Assembly: GCA_035236585.1 (NCBI GenBank)
Contig: CP141132.1
Location: 23,519,445 to 23,583,444 of the forward strand
Reading direction: 5' to 3'
Source of the DNA: Warburgia ugandensis
Lineage: Eukaryota; Streptophyta; Magnoliopsida; Canellales; Canellaceae
Length of the DNA stretch: 64,000 nt
Made by a program: the position numbers and the translations under genes. Position 1 is the first letter of the stretch, and every line of letters begins with the position of its first letter. Shown here one piece after another: positions 47,677-60,307 of this stretch. A model generated the notes under the pieces. That model was not told where the DNA came from and ran no database searches. It was given only the letters and a program-made list of their open reading frames with translations.

Positions 47677-50315
47677 TGTCACTTTAATATTACTCCCAAG
47701 TACGTGAATCAATGTAATAATAGCAGGTGAGAGAGGTCAATCCCATGAGGAATCTCGTAAAATTTTCAATTGATTGGATCTTATTTAAAATGCTTATCTT
47801 ATCCAAAAAAAATAGGGTTTTGATTCAACTAAGAATTTAAACAACATAGAATGGGAAACATACATAAAATTAGAAACATGAACTAAAGGAAACTTTCTAA
47901 AAATAAATATATTCAATGAAATTAGAAGATTTTCTAACTAACATGCCTGCAATAATAGAAACTAATGCAAAATTAGAATGAATAGATCTTGGAAACTTAA
48001 AATAAGGAAACTTGCTAAAAATGAACTTTCCTAAACCTAAAACTTTCTAAAATTAAGTTAGAAACTTTCTAAACTAACCTAAGATGCAAAACAAGTAACT
48101 ACTAATCTAAACTTAACCTAAGCAAACAATCAACCAACAATTTAGACATGAACTTCAATCACCACACGTATGGACATAAAGGTGTGTGCATGGTTCATGG
48201 AGAGAAAGATGACCATAAATTATTAATTAAAAGATAAATAACATCCAAATTGATCAAAGCACTTGCTAAACTAACTAAAAAACTGCAATGGGTTCCTAAG
48301 ATTTCAAGCAAACAAAATATATGGACTGCTGAAAATTGCACATGAACCATGAGATGAAAAATTCCAGCAACATTGCATATGTGAAACTCAAATCAAGTAA
48401 TTTATAGGAACCATATTAGCAAGAAATTTTCATAGAATATAACACTCAAGAACTAAAATACTTTACTACTAGAATTAAACAGTACCAATGCTCTTGAAAT
48501 GAGTTTATTCATTGACTTGAAATTACTTTGAAAAGTAGTGTGCATATACATAAAGAACAAAGCTGAAAATTTCACACTCTTCTTAAACAAGATGTAAAAT
48601 TCAAATCAAAGATTAAATATTCTCCAATAATCCCAATCTAAACTCAGATATCATGAATGTGAAGTCAAGATAGAAAATCAAAGAAAAGAAAGAAGAAAAT
48701 AAACAAGCAAATAAACAAAGGAAAAACATGGTGGTCAAAGTAAGAAATAAGAAAACATTAAGAGGGAAACAAAAGGGATTGAAGCTACTGTTTATCTTTT
48801 CTATCACTACCAAAGAAAAGGTAACTTGGATCTTAAAGAATTAAGAAAGAGAAATAAGAGAAGTAGAAGCAAAAGTGAAAGGAAAATAAAAAGCAACTAT
48901 GTAGGAAACTTAAGTAACAAAGAAAGCAATAAACAAGCAATGGAAGCAAGGTAACAACCTATAATTAAAGTCTAGAAGTAAAGAAACAAAGTAAGGAAAA
49001 GGTTGTGGAAGACAATGAAGAAGCAGCCAAACTATTGAAGTCCAAGACCCTAAGAAGAACTCCAAGTAGATGTGCTTGATTTCGAGTAGTTAGAATCAAC
49101 TCCCTTACTTAAATTAGGCATGGAATTCCTTGGGTATATATATATAGTTTTGGTTTCCAATATGCTATGATCCTATCCTTGGAAGAAGAAGGAGAATTAG
49201 ATTTAAGACTTAAGGATGGAAAGTTAGGTGCTGATTGGAGATTTAAGATTAGAAGGTTAGGTAAGTAGTTGAGGTGGACTTTCTAATGATTCAAGGAAGG
49301 GGGGAGGCATTAAATTCCATCTAGGATGAGGTATGAAATCCCTTTCCTTAAGGTATATTACATGTTAGGGTGGAAAGAAAGTGGAAAAAGGTAAGAAGAA
49401 TCAAGGAAAGAGGTAGAAAGGTAAGGTAGTTGAGGGAGGAGTTGATTTAGAAAGTGAAGTAGGTGGGATGGCTGGATTTAGAAGGGGTAGGCATCACCTT
49501 TCAAGGAGGTGGCATGGAACTTCTCCCTTTCTAAATGCATGATGTAGTGAGCAGGAAAGAGAGAGAAAGGAAGGGGAAAAGAGAGGAAAAAATAAGGAAA
49601 TTAAACTTGGTCTCACTCTTGATTGGTCCACCTATACATGCATATCTTACCATGTTGATTATCACCCAATTCCTTTCTAATTGTCACTTGAATAATCCAA
49701 TTTTAGCATGGATAATTGCTTGAAAAGTCTCCTCCAATAGTGTGACTCCATGTGGCATGGCTCCCATGTAGCTTGGTGGCTCACTTTTGATGGCTTAATG
49801 CTTGATGACTTGAATGGCTTGCCTTACTTAAGTTTCCTTGTTAGACTAAGAAACTTCATTCATGGCTCCAATTCTCATGCAAAGGTGGTGGAATTGCATG
49901 GCCTTTTGCTTGGGCCCTTTTAGTCACCTTTGATGCTTCCAATTTCTTCCTTGAACATTATTTGCTTCCCCTAAGGTGATCTTGAACCTTGATTTATCTT
50001 TGAAATGTTGAAATTTTGGTCTTTGGCTTCTTTTGATCTTGATCTTTAATTCTTATCTTACTTGATTTCGGTTGTTAGATCATCTTCTCAACACCTACAA
50101 AAGAGTAAAAAAGCTAATTAAATTTTAGAAAATTATGATTATTCACATATTTACTTTATATTAGCTCCTAAACCTATGAAATATCAAACTTTTGAATTAT
50201 TAGGTCAAAAATATATGTGTTATGAAAATTTGAAAAACCCCTAAAATTAATACTACAATTTATAGCACATGGACTACTATTTGGTTACTTTATACAAAAT
50301 TAAATACTTATCACA
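47677..50315 (-). mobile_element. E 5' LTR
   Basis: A 2639-bp LTR in minus orientation, bounded by TGTCACTTTAATATTAC (plus-strand left end) and ACTTATCACA (right end). It contains a TATA-like run at about 49133-49147. It aligns with the split 3' LTR along its whole length. Confidence 0.8.
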
Positions 50316-50439
50316 TCATTCTTGTCTCTAGTTTACATCATTTAGTTTAGGTTTCCTTTGTCTAGTTACAAAATAAATAACCTCTCTTTCAATGTATACA
50401 AAGATTATCTTTTAGTGTATGTACTATTGTCGATCTCTG

Positions 50440-51480
50440 AACAAATTTAGTATTAGATCTTGAGATCAAATAGATTATTAGGCATGGGTTATGAAATCTA
50501 TCGATTTGGATAACCCTACAATTGATAACCAAGTAGTATAAATCAAGACTCTCAAAGAATACTCTTTTCTAATTCAATGTAATGCACCTTCTTACATAGT
50601 GTTGCTTGCAACCAATGTAGATTATTTCAAATTGAAACCAAGAGTTATTCAAATAATTTCCTTTATTTTATGGTCCAGATAATGAAGACCCTTATCATCA
50701 TGTCAAGGAATTTCTCAATATATGTGCCACATTTAAATACCATAAATTTTTAGATGATTTAATTGGATTATAAATATTTTCCTTCTTTTTAAAAGATAAA
50801 GTGAAGGCATGGCTTATCTCTTTAGAGGTTAATTCAATCACTTCTTAGGAGCAATTATTTAGAAAATTCCTAATAAATTCTTTCTTGTCCACAAAACAAA
50901 TGTCCTCAGAATAGAGATTATAAATTTTCAATAAAAAGAGGGTGAGCATTTTTATGGATGTCATGAAAGGTTGAAGGATTTTTTGCTCAAATGCCCCTAC
51001 CATATTTTTGAGAAGTGATAGCAAGTTCAATATTTTTATGAAGGTTAGACTCTTCAAAACTAAAGTATGATGGATGCCAGTAGTGGTAGGGCATTTATGA
51101 CCAAAAGTAATGTTGAGGCTTGGAATTTCTTTAAAACCTTAGCTGAAAACTCCCAACAATGGGACTATTCCACTTGAATGGAAAGATTTCACAACCTCAA
51201 AAAAAAGGACATTTGTATGAGATAGGGACCACCCTAGACATGCATAGTGAGCTAGATGCTAGCTCACAAAGTCAACAAAATTAATAGTCTAGCATAGAAA
51301 TTTTATGCTTTCATGTTGGCTTGTGGATCTTCTATGCAACCTTAGCCTAAGGTTTGTTCCATTTGTTCTAGTATAGTGCGTCCTACAACTTGTCCAATAG
51401 GCTTTGTATTTCCTGAGTATTTTTCAGAGCAAGTAAATGCATTGAATGCATTTTGCAACCCTAATAATAATTCGTATTCT
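50440..51480 (+). pseudogene. element F gag remnant
   Basis: Plus-strand blocks correspond to those of E gag: a stretch around 50650-50730 (FYGPDNEDPYHHVKEFL-like), KDKVKAWLISLEVNS near 50795-50840, and a VCSICSS block near 51350 that resembles the zinc-knuckle region. Broken. Confidence 0.6.
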
Positions 51481-52259
51481 TAGACATATAGTTCTAGATG
51501 GGCTAGGTATCACAACTTCCCATGGACAAAGAACAATCATCAAGGGGGGTCCATCTAGAATTCCCATTGTTCAACCTTTTTCTCGTGCACCAATTCCACA
51601 ATAGCATCAAACCCCTCAGCATTTTCCTCCACAACTAGGGAAACCATCTATTGAAGAGACACCTATTTATTCATGCAAAGTTCGTTGCACTTTTAGAATG
51701 ATACCAAACAAACTTTATGTGTTAACTCGTAATCTATTACAAAGATGGAGTATCAAATGGCTCAACTTTTCACTACACTTAATGAGAGAGGAAAGGGCAA
51801 ATTTCCTAGTCAGCCTGTATCTAATTCTAAGGGATAGTTTAAGATTCACACAACATCAAAAGAACAAAAGTCTCATGAATAAGCCAAATCTATTACCACT
51901 TTTAGGAATGGTATGCAAATAGATATCAAGTGGGCTTGACTAAGGAATCCCAAGCATGTGAGGAAAAAGATAGTCACACAAAAACTTAGTAGAGTAAAGA
52001 GAAGTGTTAGACATCCCCCACCTCTTCTAAAACTATTCTCGAGGCATCTTATATGCCAAAGGCTCCATATCCTCAATGCCTGAATATGGAAAAGAAAGGA
52101 GCAAACTTTAATTAGATAATGGATGCTTTTAAACAAGTAAATTTTAATATTCCATTCCTCAAAGTAATTAAAGAAACTCCTTATGCCAAAATTTTGAAGG
52201 ATCTCTACACATAGAAGTGTAAGCTTAATGTGCAGAAGAACACATTTCTCATTGAGCAA
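51481..52259 (+). mobile_element. F gag-protease spacer
   Basis: The usual proline/glutamine-rich spacer of Athila-like elements seems to be represented at about 51560-51660. Otherwise nothing recognisable. The minus-strand frame 51873-52271 is a shadow. Confidence 0.45.
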
Positions 52260-52640
52260 GTAGCCTCCCACCTAAGTGTAGGGATTTTGGGTGTGCCACT
52301 ATATCTTGTGTCATAAGGGAACACATAATTGATAAGGCATTACTTGATCTAGGGCAAGTGTTTAATTGTTGTCATACTTTGTTCATGAACAATTAGATTT
52401 TGGCAAGTTGAAACCAACTGCTATCACACTATAGTTGGTAGATAGATTAGTAAAAATTCATCATGTTGTGGTTGAGGATGTATTACCTTATCTTGATAAG
52501 ATTTTATTTTTAGTAGAATTCATAGTCCTAAATACTCAACCTATGTCAAATCCTAGTAATTAGATTCCTATCATTTTTGGGATGGCCTTTCTTGACCACT
52601 TCTAATGCTGTCATCAATTGTAGGAATGGAGTCATGAAGT
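52260..52640 (+). pseudogene. element F protease remnant
   Basis: The plus strand contains the aspartic-protease region: a block corresponding to the family's ALLDLGASVN near 52340 and then VEDVLPYLDKILFLVEFIVL at about 52470-52530, followed by IPIIFGMAFL. Broken. Confidence 0.6.
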
Positions 52641-52740
52641 TGACCTTTGCTAATATGAAGATTAAGCAGAACATATTTAATGCAGGGCAACAACATTTAA
52701 ACTTCAAAAAATCTTTTGAGGTTAAAATGATATAAAGAGC

Positions 52741-52960
52741 ATGACACCGTCCTACCATCTTCTAGTTCTGACCCACCCGCAGCTTCTCTCTTTTAGGCTT
52801 TATTTTGATATAGAGAATTCCATTGATGAAGTTAATGTGTTACTTGATGTTGCACCTTTATTGGATACTTCCAAATGGAAAGCCAAAGTGGAACCTCTTA
52901 CACTACCTGGGACTATTCCTATTTCGTCTATTGTGCAACCACCTTACTAGACATAAAAAC
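52741..52960 (+). pseudogene. element F protease-RT linker remnant
   Basis: DTSKWKAKVEPLTLPGTIPI and SSIVQPPY match the E linker DTSKWEPFVEPLPPSNSIPL. Confidence 0.6.
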
Positions 52961-53179
52961 TTTGCCAGAAAGTTTGAAATATGAATTTTTAGGTCCCTCT
53001 TATACCTTGCATGTTATTATTGTTTTCAATCTTGACAATGAATAGGAAGGTAAGCTACTTGATAGTCTCAGAGAACATAGGACAACCATTGGGTGGTCAA
53101 TAGTAAACATAAAGGTTATAAGCCCACTGTTTGTATGCATCACATACATTTAGAGGAGGAGACAAAACCTTCTAGAAAA

Positions 53180-53800
53180 TGCAGAGATAGCTTAAACTTA
53201 ACATGAAGGAAGTTTTAACATTAGAGGTATTAAAATTGTTAGATGTTGGCATAATTAACTCCATATTTGATTGTTCCAGGGTTAGCGCAATTTAAATTGC
53301 ACCCAAGAAGTTTGGAGTCATGGTGGTTCGAACTGACAATAAGGAGTTAGTACCCACATGTATGAACATCGGGTGGTGAGTGTATATCGAATATAGTAAA
53401 TTGAACTTAGTCACAATGAAAGATCACTTTCCTCTTCCCTTTAACCAAATGCTTAAGAGGTTAGTCAGACATATATTATTATTTTTGTATGGGTATTCTA
53501 GTCATAACCAAATTCCAATAGCACAAGAAGACAAAGAGAATACCATCTTCACATGTCCATTTGAAACCTTTGCCTACTATCACATGCCTTTTGTGTTATG
53601 CAATACAATTTTGACCTTTCAAAGATGTAAGATGAGTATTTTCTATAATATGGTAGAGTGCTTCCTTAAGGTGTTTATAGATGGATTTTTTGTATTTGGA
53701 TCATATTTTGATCAGTTCTTGGACTACTTAGTTTTAGTACTTGGGCACGTGATTTCATCATAATGGCATTGAGGTTGATAAAGCTAAAGTGGATCTCATC
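53180..53800 (+). pseudogene. element F reverse transcriptase remnant
   Basis: The frame 53380-53763 carries KDHFPLPFNQMLKRL, FTCPFETFAYYHMPFVLCN, TFQRCKMSIFYNMVE and FIDGFFVFGS, which correspond to the gypsy RT palm including the position of the active-site block. Broken. Confidence 0.75.
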
Positions 53801-53999
53801 TCTAACCTTCCACCTCCTCGAACAATGAAGGAGATTCACTCATTTTTAGCTCATGCTAGTTTTTATGCTTCATTAAAGATTTCAATAAGATCTCTAGAAC
53901 CTTTGTAATCTACTTAAGAATGAGGCTACCTTTGACTTGATGATGATTGTATACAACCATTTGAGTGCCTTAAAGTTGAATTGACCTTTGTAGCCATTA

Positions 54000-54380
54000 T
54001 ACAATAGCTTAAATGGAGTGCAACTTTTGAGATTATGTGTGACCGATCCAATTATGCTATCAGTGCTATTTTGGGTCAGCAAATTGATAGATTATCCCAC
54101 GTAATATATTATGTTAGTAAGACCCTCAACAATACCCAACTCAATTATTCCACCACAAAAAAGGAGTTGTTGGAATTATTATTATTTTCTCTAAATAAAT
54201 TTAGGTTTTGTCTTTTAGAATCTAAAATTATTCTCATGCTTACCTAAAGTATCTTCTTTCTAGGAAAAATGATAAACCTAGGTTAATCCAATGGATATTA
54301 TTGTTATAGGATTTTGACTTTGAAATTCAGGATAGAAATATTTAGAGAATGTAGTAGTAGACCATTTATCCAAGCTCATC
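54000..54380 (+). pseudogene. element F RNase H remnant
   Basis: CDRSNYAISAILGQQ, LSHVIYYVSKTLNNTQLNYS and TTKKELLELL (54035-54247) match the E RNase H block. Broken. Confidence 0.7.
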
Positions 54381-54579
54381 TTTGAGTCCACTAGAAAGTC
54401 GATGCCCATTACTGAGTCCTTTCTAGATGAGCAATTATTGCAGATTTCTTAGTTGCCTTAGTTTTTCAATATAGTTAAGCATCTTCTTACTAATCAAATG
54501 CCCTCACATTGGTCAAAATAGCATAGGTCAAAATTCATAGCTAAGGTTAAGTGCTTCTTTTGGGATGATTCAAACTTAA

Positions 54580-55700
54580 ACCAAATCATTAGGATGTGTT
54601 ACTAATAGTGATCACCAAAGTGTCATCTCCTTTTATCGTGATCATGCATGTGGAGGCCACTTCAGCATGAAAAAGATCACTGTAAAGATTCTGTAGTGTG
54701 AATTTTATTGGCCAACTCTTTTCAGGTATCCTCATGCTTATTGCACCACATGCAATCCTTCTAAAAAATTAGGGAGCATGGAATATTGGAATATGATGCA
54801 TTTAAATCCTATATTACTTGTTGAGCCTTTTGTTGTCTAGGGCAATGATTCCATGGGCCTATTCCCTAATTCCTTTAAAAATTATACATTCTTGTGGGAG
54901 TGGGCTATGTGCCTATATGGGTAGAGATAATAGCAGGAAAAACCAATGACCACAAGGTGGTGGTCTAGTTTTTGAAAGATAGTATTTTTGAATGTTTTTG
55001 GTATTCCACACATTATTATTGGAGATGGTGGGAGACATATTTGCAACATTGTTTTTGAAGCTTTAATGAAAAGATATGGCATTACCTATAGAATTGCAAT
55101 GCCGTATCATCCACGAAGTAGCAGGCATGTAGAGATATCCAATAGAGTGATCAAACACATATTAGAGAAGATTGTAAATCCTAGTTGAAAAGATTTGTCT
55201 TTACGGCTTAGTGCTGCACTATAGGTTTATCATAAAACATTCAAAACTCCTATTGGAATGTCACCTTACGACTTAATTTATGGAAAGACCTGTCACTTAC
55301 TAGTTGAGTTAGAGCATAAAGCATATTCAGCTATTGAACATCTCAACTTTAATTTGGATAAAGCAGACACTTATAGGAAACTCCAACTCAAGAGTTGGAG
55401 CATATTAGGGTTATGAGACTATAAAAAATTATAAGGATCGTATGAAGGTGGCCCATGATTGACATATTTTGCACAATTCTTTTATAGTTGGTTAAAAATC
55501 CTTTATAACTTTAGCTTGCATCTATTTCCTAGCAAATTAAGATCTCAATGGATTGGCCCTTTCATAGTATGTTCTACTTATCCTCATGGTGGTGTCAAGA
55601 TTGAAAATTATGAGATTATTTCCAAAGTTAATGGTCAACTATTGAAACAATTTTTAGAGTTACCAAACGTACTTTATATTATTTTTGCTAGTTAGCCTCT
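54580..55700 (+). pseudogene. element F integrase remnant
   Basis: A zinc-binding block ends in a TTCNPSKKLG-like stretch near 54740-54775. The core includes FGIPHIIIGDGGRHICN and YHPRSSRHVEISNRVIKHIL (54988-55188), and the tail SQWIGPFIVCSTYPHGGVKI with SKVNGQLLKQFLE is at 55459-55695. Domain order is normal. Broken. Confidence 0.75.
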
Positions 55701-56770
55701 TAAGCCTTCATATTATAACCTTTTTTTATTCACCACTACCCATACTTAGCACTATATTATCCAATACCCATTATATTTTAGAAATGTGTGGAGATGTTTG
55801 GAGAATTATCTTAATTAATTAGTATGAACAATATAGTTTAGGAGATGAATATCAAAATGCTTCAATGAAGAATAATTCAAAAGTAGAAAAGGCTATGCTC
55901 AAAGTCAAGTAGAAAAAGGAAATGAAATGAAAAGGATAATGTTTACTTTCCTATGTGAAAGGAATATTGTAAAGACACCAGTAGAAGACCTTTACATATT
56001 TCTCAAAACATTTTGTTTACCCTTATATCACTTTCTTTAATGACCTTGTCCTAAGCCATATGTTTCATCCTAGTAAAAGACCTAACTTAATCTTAGGAGA
56101 AGTATGGATTGGATGTGGAAATGAATGAGTAGGGATTATAGTAGAGTTTAATATTCCTAATAGCTGGTATCCTTTCCTTGAGATCATTTATCAGTTTTTT
56201 TTTTTTTTTTTTTAAGTTACTGTTCTCTCGCATCAAATATGTGATTAATTTGGCTTTGATATACATTATTCATTTCACATATTGATGAGAGATTTACCCA
56301 CTTCATAATGACTTCTTTTAGAGTGTAAACTATATCTTGTGAGATTTAAAATTGAAGAATACTTTTGGATGGTAATTTATGTTACAGTTACTTATAGACT
56401 AAAATTGTATATTTGTTGACTATACATACACATACATTCAAAGGTTTGATTTATAATGAAATATATTTAGCATATGGGTATGATTTTAAATAATGAACAT
56501 GTTAAAGTAAGATATTTAATGTACACTAAATGGAAGAAAATTCTCTGAGAAAAATGAAGTAATTACCATATGTGTTTTAAAATGTTTATGAGTATCATTT
56601 CTTAAAAACACTTGACATTATAACTCATCCATTAGGGGTAACCTAGGGGTTTAAATGCTTTTGCATAGCTAGGCAAATGACAATACTGCAAAAGTCGATA
56701 GGATTTTTAGGATTTTATATTTTTATTTTTATTTTACCTTTGTAATTTTGCTCGAGGACTAGAAAAATAT
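55701..56770 (+). mobile_element. F non-coding tail
   Basis: AT-rich tail between integrase and polypurine tract, with an 18-bp T run at about 56197-56213. It ends GCTCGAGGACTAGAAAAATA, the common pre-PPT motif of Athila-like elements (TCGAGGACGAG...). Confidence 0.55.
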
Positions 56771-56780
56771 AAGTTTGGGT
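56771..56780 (+). other. polypurine tract of element F
   Basis: AAGTTTGGGT directly after the CTCGAGGACTAG motif; the family form is AAGTTTGGGGG. Confidence 0.65.
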
Positions 56781-56980
56781 ATAGGACACTCTCTTTTGTA
56801 TTTGCAAAATGTTAGCCATTGATTCTTGACTTGATTTGGATCATCTAAAATCATCTTGGATTGATCTAAACTATTCATTTTCATTTAATTAAGCTTGATC
56901 AAATATCTGAGAGGTTGTTTGGCTTGATCTAACTCTTAGATCTTTAATATACTACCTACATAACACGCAAAAGACCTAAT
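56781..56980 (+). mobile_element. start of F 3' LTR (right limit approximate)
   Basis: Follows the polypurine tract. About 150 bp of it is homologous, in inverted orientation, to 62690-62860. By about 56980 the sequence belongs to the LTR of H. Confidence 0.5.
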
Positions 56981-57559
56981 TAGTATTATTTTACAAGTGG
57001 TTTAATGCATACTTACTCTAAATATCCATCTAACCTTAAAAATACATTATTTAATGTTAGATAATAATTAAATATTTTAGTACAAAATCTACCTTATTAT
57101 TGAGAAAATGATCGATCAAATGTAGTAAAATAATATTAAAGTTAGGGTTTTTGGTATAAATATGAATACTCAACACACCCTGTAGCCAACATTTTACTAG
57201 TCCCAAGCAAAATATACAAAAAACTATTTTATAAAATTTTCATTTTCACAGATACTAATGATTGCATTTCTCATATGCAACAAGCCCTTAAATCCCTAGG
57301 TTACCTCTCATGTATGAATTAAGCCTCCAGAAGGATTGTAGTGAATTTACCCACAAAATTCAGATATTTAGTTCCATACCTATCTCAAAGAATTTTCTTT
57401 AATAAATCTACCAAATTTAACATGGTAATAGAAATGAATAAAAAATTCAAAACCTTACTCATATGCTAAAGATATATCACTTAGCCTTAGATTCAGAGTG
57501 TTGTGTATGCATAGTTTACATATACAATAGATCTTGACTTTTATGTAGACTACAACTCT

Positions 57560-57564
57560 TGAAC
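57560..57564. repeat. target-site duplication TGAAC, left of A2
   Basis: Matches 60303-60307 exactly. Confidence 0.9.
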
Positions 57565-57953
57565 TGTGACGACCCGGGTTTTCTCATGCATTTTTAAATG
57601 AAAAATCTAAATTCCTAAGGTGGGATCCCGATTTGAAAAACATTTTATAAAAACCATACAATGCAGCGGAAAATCTTTAGTTTTAAACTCATTTTGAAAA
57701 TCCCGAGTGTCATTTGCTTTCACAACAATCGAAGTAGTTTTTGAAAAACTTCAGAAATCATAAATGTTTTTCCCCAAGTCTATCCAGTCACAACACATAG
57801 CCCAACTGTAAATAAATACAAATACATGTCCAAAGGGTAGAGTGTTTACTTACATGTATAATTGCCTCCTTTTGATTTTTCTTGCTCGTTGCACTGACAT
57901 AGGTGTCCTTTACTTGTGAATGGAACTATCCTAAAAAATGTTAAGGATAGGGT

Positions 57954-57970
57954 GAGTATATACTATACTC
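57954..57970 (-). other. palindrome/hairpin in LTR A2
   Basis: GAGTATATACTATACTC with 7-bp arms, at the family-conserved place about 390 bp inside the LTR end. Confidence 0.7.
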
Positions 57971-59902
57971 AGTAGGAGTCTATCACTACTAGTTTTACAA
58001 TGCATGCTACGTTTAAAATCATATACTCTTTCAAAACATGTGCATGTTTGAACACTCATGTTCAATATCGAGATTAAAAACCATTGTCGAATTGGAATAC
58101 TAACAACTTAAAGAATCACACAAATCAAGTCGAAAGTATCATATATATCATAAACATAATGATATGCATAAAATGCTCAACTGAATCCAACTCATGGATA
58201 TCTGGTATGGTATGGTTGACCAACCTCATGTCATGCCATATGCAATGCAAGTAAGTCCATGAAACCATAGGGCCCAACTATGCCCACGACCTCGCCGCCA
58301 TGTAGTCCCCGGGTACCTGAGGACACTCGGTCATAGCCTCCATAGGGCATATGACACATCGACCCAGTGTCGTGACACCAGTGGTAGCCCCTTGTACCAC
58401 ATGCAGTCGACGTAGGGACGTTGCCCTTTTTGGGCATGGTACCCATTCCACCTGGTAGTGGTAGAGGCTGAAGGCCAACCCAGACCTCTCAGCATAGCGC
58501 CCACGAGCTTATTAGCCCAAATCACATAAGATCAAACAAGCGAAAACCTCTTTTTCAAAACCTGTCCTCTTTGGGTCCCTCACAACTGCCTGGCCCTCAC
58601 AACTGCCTACCTAGCATCTTTTGGGCACTCCAGGGCCTTTTGGTAACCCTCAAGGACATGCAATTTTTCAAGAACTCAATGCTCACAAATCATGCAATAT
58701 ATGCAATTGTTTGCAAAACATGTCTATGCATAATGTATTTATCATATGCATGCTGAATTCATTTATATGCTAAATAAGTCATGCTAAACAAGTCATATAC
58801 TTATACTTAAAACATGCATTCTCAAAATGATCATGGCTCTTTTAAAAGGTCTAGTAGCGATAGAGCACCTACCTCAAAGTCTCCTAGAGTCGCGTCCTTT
58901 ATCACTTCAACCCGTCCCTGGGTCTCATTTATAAACTCCTGGATATGAATGGATACAAGGAGTCCTTATTAATTTCAATCTATTTAGACATTAGATCGTT
59001 AGATTTTCCTTTTAGGGTCCATGGGTCCTTGCCTAATTCATTACCAGGCTGGATCTTATGCTGTGCATCTACCATTCCATGGTTAACTCTGTAAATTGTC
59101 CTCTAATCCTAACTTTAAAGTCTCATTAGGTTTGTGTGTCCCAGTTCCTAGGACACCTGTGCATCCTGGTTGAACCGCGACCGCCTCATGTGCGTGCACT
59201 CCCAAAGGCCGTGCCAGGGACCGTGTTTTGCATCGCACATGCAAGCTCAAGCGACACGCTATCACACGCATCTTGGATAGCATCGCACGGACGTACCTTT
59301 GGTGTAACATGGCGTGTCTCAGCTCCCAGGGCACCTCGTGCATCCTGGTAGAGCCAGGACCCGTGCCCCATGTCGCGCACACACCCGAAGGCCACACCTG
59401 GGACAGTGTACGCACTGTCGTATGCCCGGAACCCATCCCAGGGACCCTATCCTAGGCGTACGTGGAGCATGGTGTCCCTGGGGCGCCTTGTTCGTGCAGG
59501 GCCGGCCCAAGCCAGCTTGGAGCATTTTTCGGCCAGGAAACCCTGTTGGAAAATGGCTGGGAAAAGACCAAATCCGGCATGGATTTGGCCTGGGGAAGCA
59601 AGATAGAGAGAAAGAAGGGGGAAATGACTTACCTGGGTAGCTTAGGAGCGCCTATTGCTGGTGGTGCGTTTCCCTCTGCCGAAAATCCGTGTTTGTTAGA
59701 ACCCATGAAGGGGAAAACCCCAATGCTAGACCGAAACAAGAGGAGAGAGGGGAATGGGGAATGGGGAATGGGGAGAATGGCCGGCCCGACTAGGGCCTGG
59801 CCGTTGCTGGAAACATGCAAAGAGATGGGTTTCCGATTTTGCCTCAAACCCCAGTCTCAAAACGACCCAAAAATCATGTTTTTGGAGAGGGGGAGATGGG
59901 GT

Positions 59903-59910
59903 TTTTTATA
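59903..59910 (-). promoter_or_regulatory. TATA box of LTR A2
   Basis: TATAAAAA in sense, in the same context as A1 (GCTATAAAAA). Confidence 0.6.
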
Positions 59911-60302
59911 GCCATACTATGGCGGGGCTGCCAATTGCGGTGCCGCCCTTGGCAGTGGCAGATCTCTCTGGAAAAATCGGGAGAGGAGGGTTTCTAGAAG
60001 GATCTAAGGAGGAAGACGACAGGGGGTGCCGTTATCAAAACGGCCCCTTGCATTTTTCATCTTTTTCGTTTTTCTATTTAAATTTCAGAACTGCCCCTGA
60101 TCTTTAAACGGCCGTAACTTCTTCATACGAACTCCGTTTTCGACGTTCTTTGAGGGGTTGGATTCCATTTTTTGAGTAGAATCTAATGGTATCAAGTTTC
60201 CTCACAAATTCCTTCTTTTACTATTTTAAATAAGGTAAAACATTCAACATAGTTCATTTCTTATAGAATGTCCAAAATAGCATAAATTGCTCGGGCGTTA
60301 CA

Positions 60303-60307
60303 TGAAC
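60303..60307. repeat. target-site duplication TGAAC, right of A2
   Basis: Matches 57560-57564. Confidence 0.9.

Larger units (their letters stand above)
50316..56980 (+). mobile_element. element F: broken Athila-like Ty3/gypsy retrotransposon
   Basis: Plus-strand parts in order: gag (50440-51480), protease (52260-52640), linker (52741-52960), RT (53180-53800), RNase H (54000-54380), integrase (54580-55700), a long non-coding tail (55701-56740), a polypurine tract (56771-56780) and the first part of a 3' LTR. No 5' LTR adjoins it; its left edge is the right end of E, so E or its insertion cut it. It is closely similar to E in domain content but opposite in strand. Broken in many places, well over ten. 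Old. Confidence 0.75.
57565..60302 (-). mobile_element. solo LTR A2 (family A)
   Basis: A 2738-bp LTR from TGTGACGACCCGGGTTTTCT to GCTCGGGCGTTACA with a perfect TGAAC duplication. It is the reverse-complement relative of A1 along its full length, including the GC-rich blocks, the TATA box (59903-59910) and the hairpin (57954-57970). It lies in the tail of H. The frames annotated across 58231-60107 are GC-rich-block frames on both strands, not genes. Confidence 0.92.
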